Assembly: GCA_964510785.1 (NCBI GenBank)
Contig: CAZECM010000135.1
Location: 1-6,482, forward strand
Direction: 5' to 3'
Length of the DNA stretch: 6,482 bases
From: JAAYZM01 sp964510785
GTDB taxonomy: Bacteria; Actinomycetota; Actinomycetes; Actinomycetales; Cellulomonadaceae
Positions 5,776 through 6,482 of this stretch are shown here, in pieces (the stretch's first letter is position 1; each line of letters starts with the position of its first letter). Both the position numbers and the translations under genes were made by a program. The notes beneath the pieces are model-generated. The model did no database searches. It was not told the origin of the DNA and saw only the letters and a list, made by a program, of their open reading frames with translations.

Positions 5776-5841
5776 ACGCGACGCGCCAGCGAAGCGGAGA
5801 CACTCACGCGATGCGAGGTTGCCCAACCCGCCTCCGCCCGT

Positions 5842-5916
5842 CCCGCGAGGTAGGTCCGAGCGCTCGAGGTAGTGCCGTGACGGACCTACCTCGACGCCGC
5901 CGACCTACCTCGCGGG
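5842..5916. repeat. Large near-palindrome with four GAGGTAG(GTC) units
   Basis: Two direct copies (GAGGTAGGTC at 5847-5856, GAGGTAGTGC at 5866-5875) face two inverted copies (GACCTACCTC at 5883-5892 and 5902-5911). Both pairs are spaced 19 bases and the set is symmetric about position 5879. The outer arms 5842-5856 and 5902-5916 are a perfect 15-base inverted repeat. The inner arms 5864-5872 and 5886-5894 are a perfect 9-base one. An alternative perfect 13-base pairing joins 5846-5858 with 5881-5893. It lies between the leuA stop and recO. It could act as a terminator for leuA, a protein-binding site or a dispersed palindromic element; it lacks a U-tract on either side. Confidence 0.85.
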
Positions 5917-5944
5917 GTGGGATGGGGTGGGGTGGGGTGGGGGG
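5914..5944 (+). repeat. GGGGT tandem tract with G-quadruplex potential
   Basis: Six G-runs (5914-5917, 5919-5921, 5924-5927, 5929-5932, 5934-5937, 5939-5944) are separated by single T residues or AT. GGGGT repeats in tandem from 5924. Four runs with one-base loops are the strongest type of G-quadruplex pattern. The Gs are on the plus strand, which is the template for leuA; the leuA transcript would carry the C-rich copy. The tract abuts the leuA stop codon and overlaps the palindrome by three bases. Confidence 0.85.
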
Positions 5945-6482
5945 TTAGCGGAGGGCGCGGTTGACGGCGCTGATGATGGCCTTGAGGGAGGCCGTCGTGA
6001 TGGAGGGGTCGATGCCGACGCCCCAGAGGACGTCGTCGGCCACGGCGCACTCGACGTAGGCCGCCGCCGTCGCGTCGCCGCCCTCGGAGAGCGCGTGCTC
6101 GGCGTAGTCGAGCACCGATACCTTGACGCCGTGCGAGCCCAGCGCCGCGACGAACGCCGCGATGGGTCCGTTGCCCTCGCCGTACAGGGTCACGGGCTCG
6201 CCGCCGTCGAGCAGCTCGACCGTGAGCGTGTCCGGACCGTCCTCGCTGCTCGAGGCCTGCGTCGAGCGCAGCGCGAACCGGCCCCACGGCTCGAGCGGGG
6301 CACCGTCGGAGGACTTGGGCGGGGCGGGCAGGTACTCGTCCACGAAGATGTGCCACAGGTCGTCCGAGGTGACCTCGGCGCCCGTCGAGTCGCTGTGCTC
6401 CTGGACCACGCGGGAGAACTCGATCTGCAGGCGCCGCGGCAGGTCGAGGTGCCGGTCCGTGCGCAGCAGATAGGCGACCCCG
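5945..6482 (-). CDS. leuA: 2-isopropylmalate synthase, C-terminal part (cut by window edge)
   Basis: The visible 178 residues cover the end of the linker and the C-terminal regulatory (LeuA dimer) domain of 2-isopropylmalate synthase, which condenses acetyl-CoA with 2-oxoisovalerate in the first step of leucine synthesis. The first visible residues, GVAYLLRTDRHLDLPRRLQI, match the region after the catalytic barrel in the long actinobacterial enzymes. The leucine-binding domain follows: GEGNGPIAAFVAALG (101-115), LDYAEHALSEGGDATAAAYV (124-143) and WGVGIDPSITTASLKAIISA (153-172). This domain normally mediates feedback inhibition by leucine, and nothing looks missing. The TAA stop is at 5945-5947. 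The catalytic domain and start codon lie beyond the window, so the full length is unknown. Confidence 0.95.
   Translation of the reverse strand, partial: GVAYLLRTDRHLDLPRRLQIEFSRVVQEHSDSTGAEVTSDDLWHIFVDEYLPAPPKSSDGAPLEPWGRFALRSTQASSSEDGPDTLTVELLDGGEPVTLYGEGNGPIAAFVAALGSHGVKVSVLDYAEHALSEGGDATAAAYVECAVADDVLWGVGIDPSITTASLKAIISAVNRALR

Noticed and set aside
5817..5828. Small palindrome GGTTGCCCAACC upstream of recO as a terminator or operator
   Set aside because: Only 4-5 base pairs with a minimal loop, no U-tract and no known operator match; too short to separate from chance.
5866..5872. GAGGTAG resembles the let-7 microRNA seed
   Set aside because: Coincidental seven-base match; bacteria have no microRNA pathway and the motif is explained by the local palindromic repeat.
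4824..5948. 374-codon plus-strand open frame across uppS and recO
   Set aside because: It covers two well-supported minus-strand genes and runs into the G-rich tract, ending in Gly/Trp/Val repeats; no domain is recognisable.

Overview
This is a very GC-rich window with actinobacterial core-genome character. GTG starts are common, neighbouring genes overlap by 4 bases, several start codons look leaderless, and the proteins resemble actinobacterial versions (the prenyl synthase reads much like mycobacterial Rv2361c). The gene set glyS – zinc transporter – uppS – recO is a conserved actinobacterial neighbourhood, known in outline from Streptomyces and Mycobacterium. My best guess is a member of Micrococcales such as a cellulomonad, but the genus cannot be fixed from this sequence. 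I see no insertion sequence, phage gene, CRISPR array, tRNA or rRNA.

Layout, left to right. (1) Positions 1-605, minus strand: the first 201 codons of glycyl-tRNA synthetase, cut by the window edge. (2) Positions 606-755: a divergent control region with a good Zur-type operator (742-756) lying on the likely promoter of the zinc uptake operon. (3) Positions 756-3288, plus strand: znuA, znuC and znuB, each pair overlapping by 4 bases, encoding a lipoprotein zinc-binding protein, an ATPase with a histidine-rich tail and a membrane permease. (4) Positions 3301-3834, plus strand: a short, divergent DedA/VTT-like membrane protein 12 bases behind znuB and perhaps part of the same transcript. (5) Positions 3836-4195, minus strand: a small VOC (glyoxalase-fold) protein, convergent with the DedA-like gene with one base between the stop codons. 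(6) Positions 4254-5759, minus strand: recO followed directly by uppS. (7) Positions 5760-5944: an intergenic stretch with a large near-perfect palindrome built from four copies of GAGGTAG(GTC), followed by a G4-type G-rich tract. (8) Positions 5945-6482, minus strand: the C-terminal 178 codons of 2-isopropylmalate synthase (leuA), cut by the window edge.

How the genes work together: ZnuA, ZnuC and ZnuB form one zinc importer, and the operator suggests repression by Zur when zinc is sufficient. UppS makes the polyprenyl diphosphate lipid carrier for cell-wall synthesis. DedA-family proteins have been linked to recycling of that carrier, so the DedA-like neighbour may be related, although its key arginine motif is not conserved. 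RecO, GlyRS and LeuA are housekeeping proteins for recombination repair, translation and leucine synthesis.

The window is mostly ordinary. The points deserving a second look are the operator/leaderless-start arrangement at znuA, the absence of zur from the slot where relatives carry it, the palindromic repeat with its adjoining G-tract, the ZnuC histidine tail and the unusual DedA-like protein.
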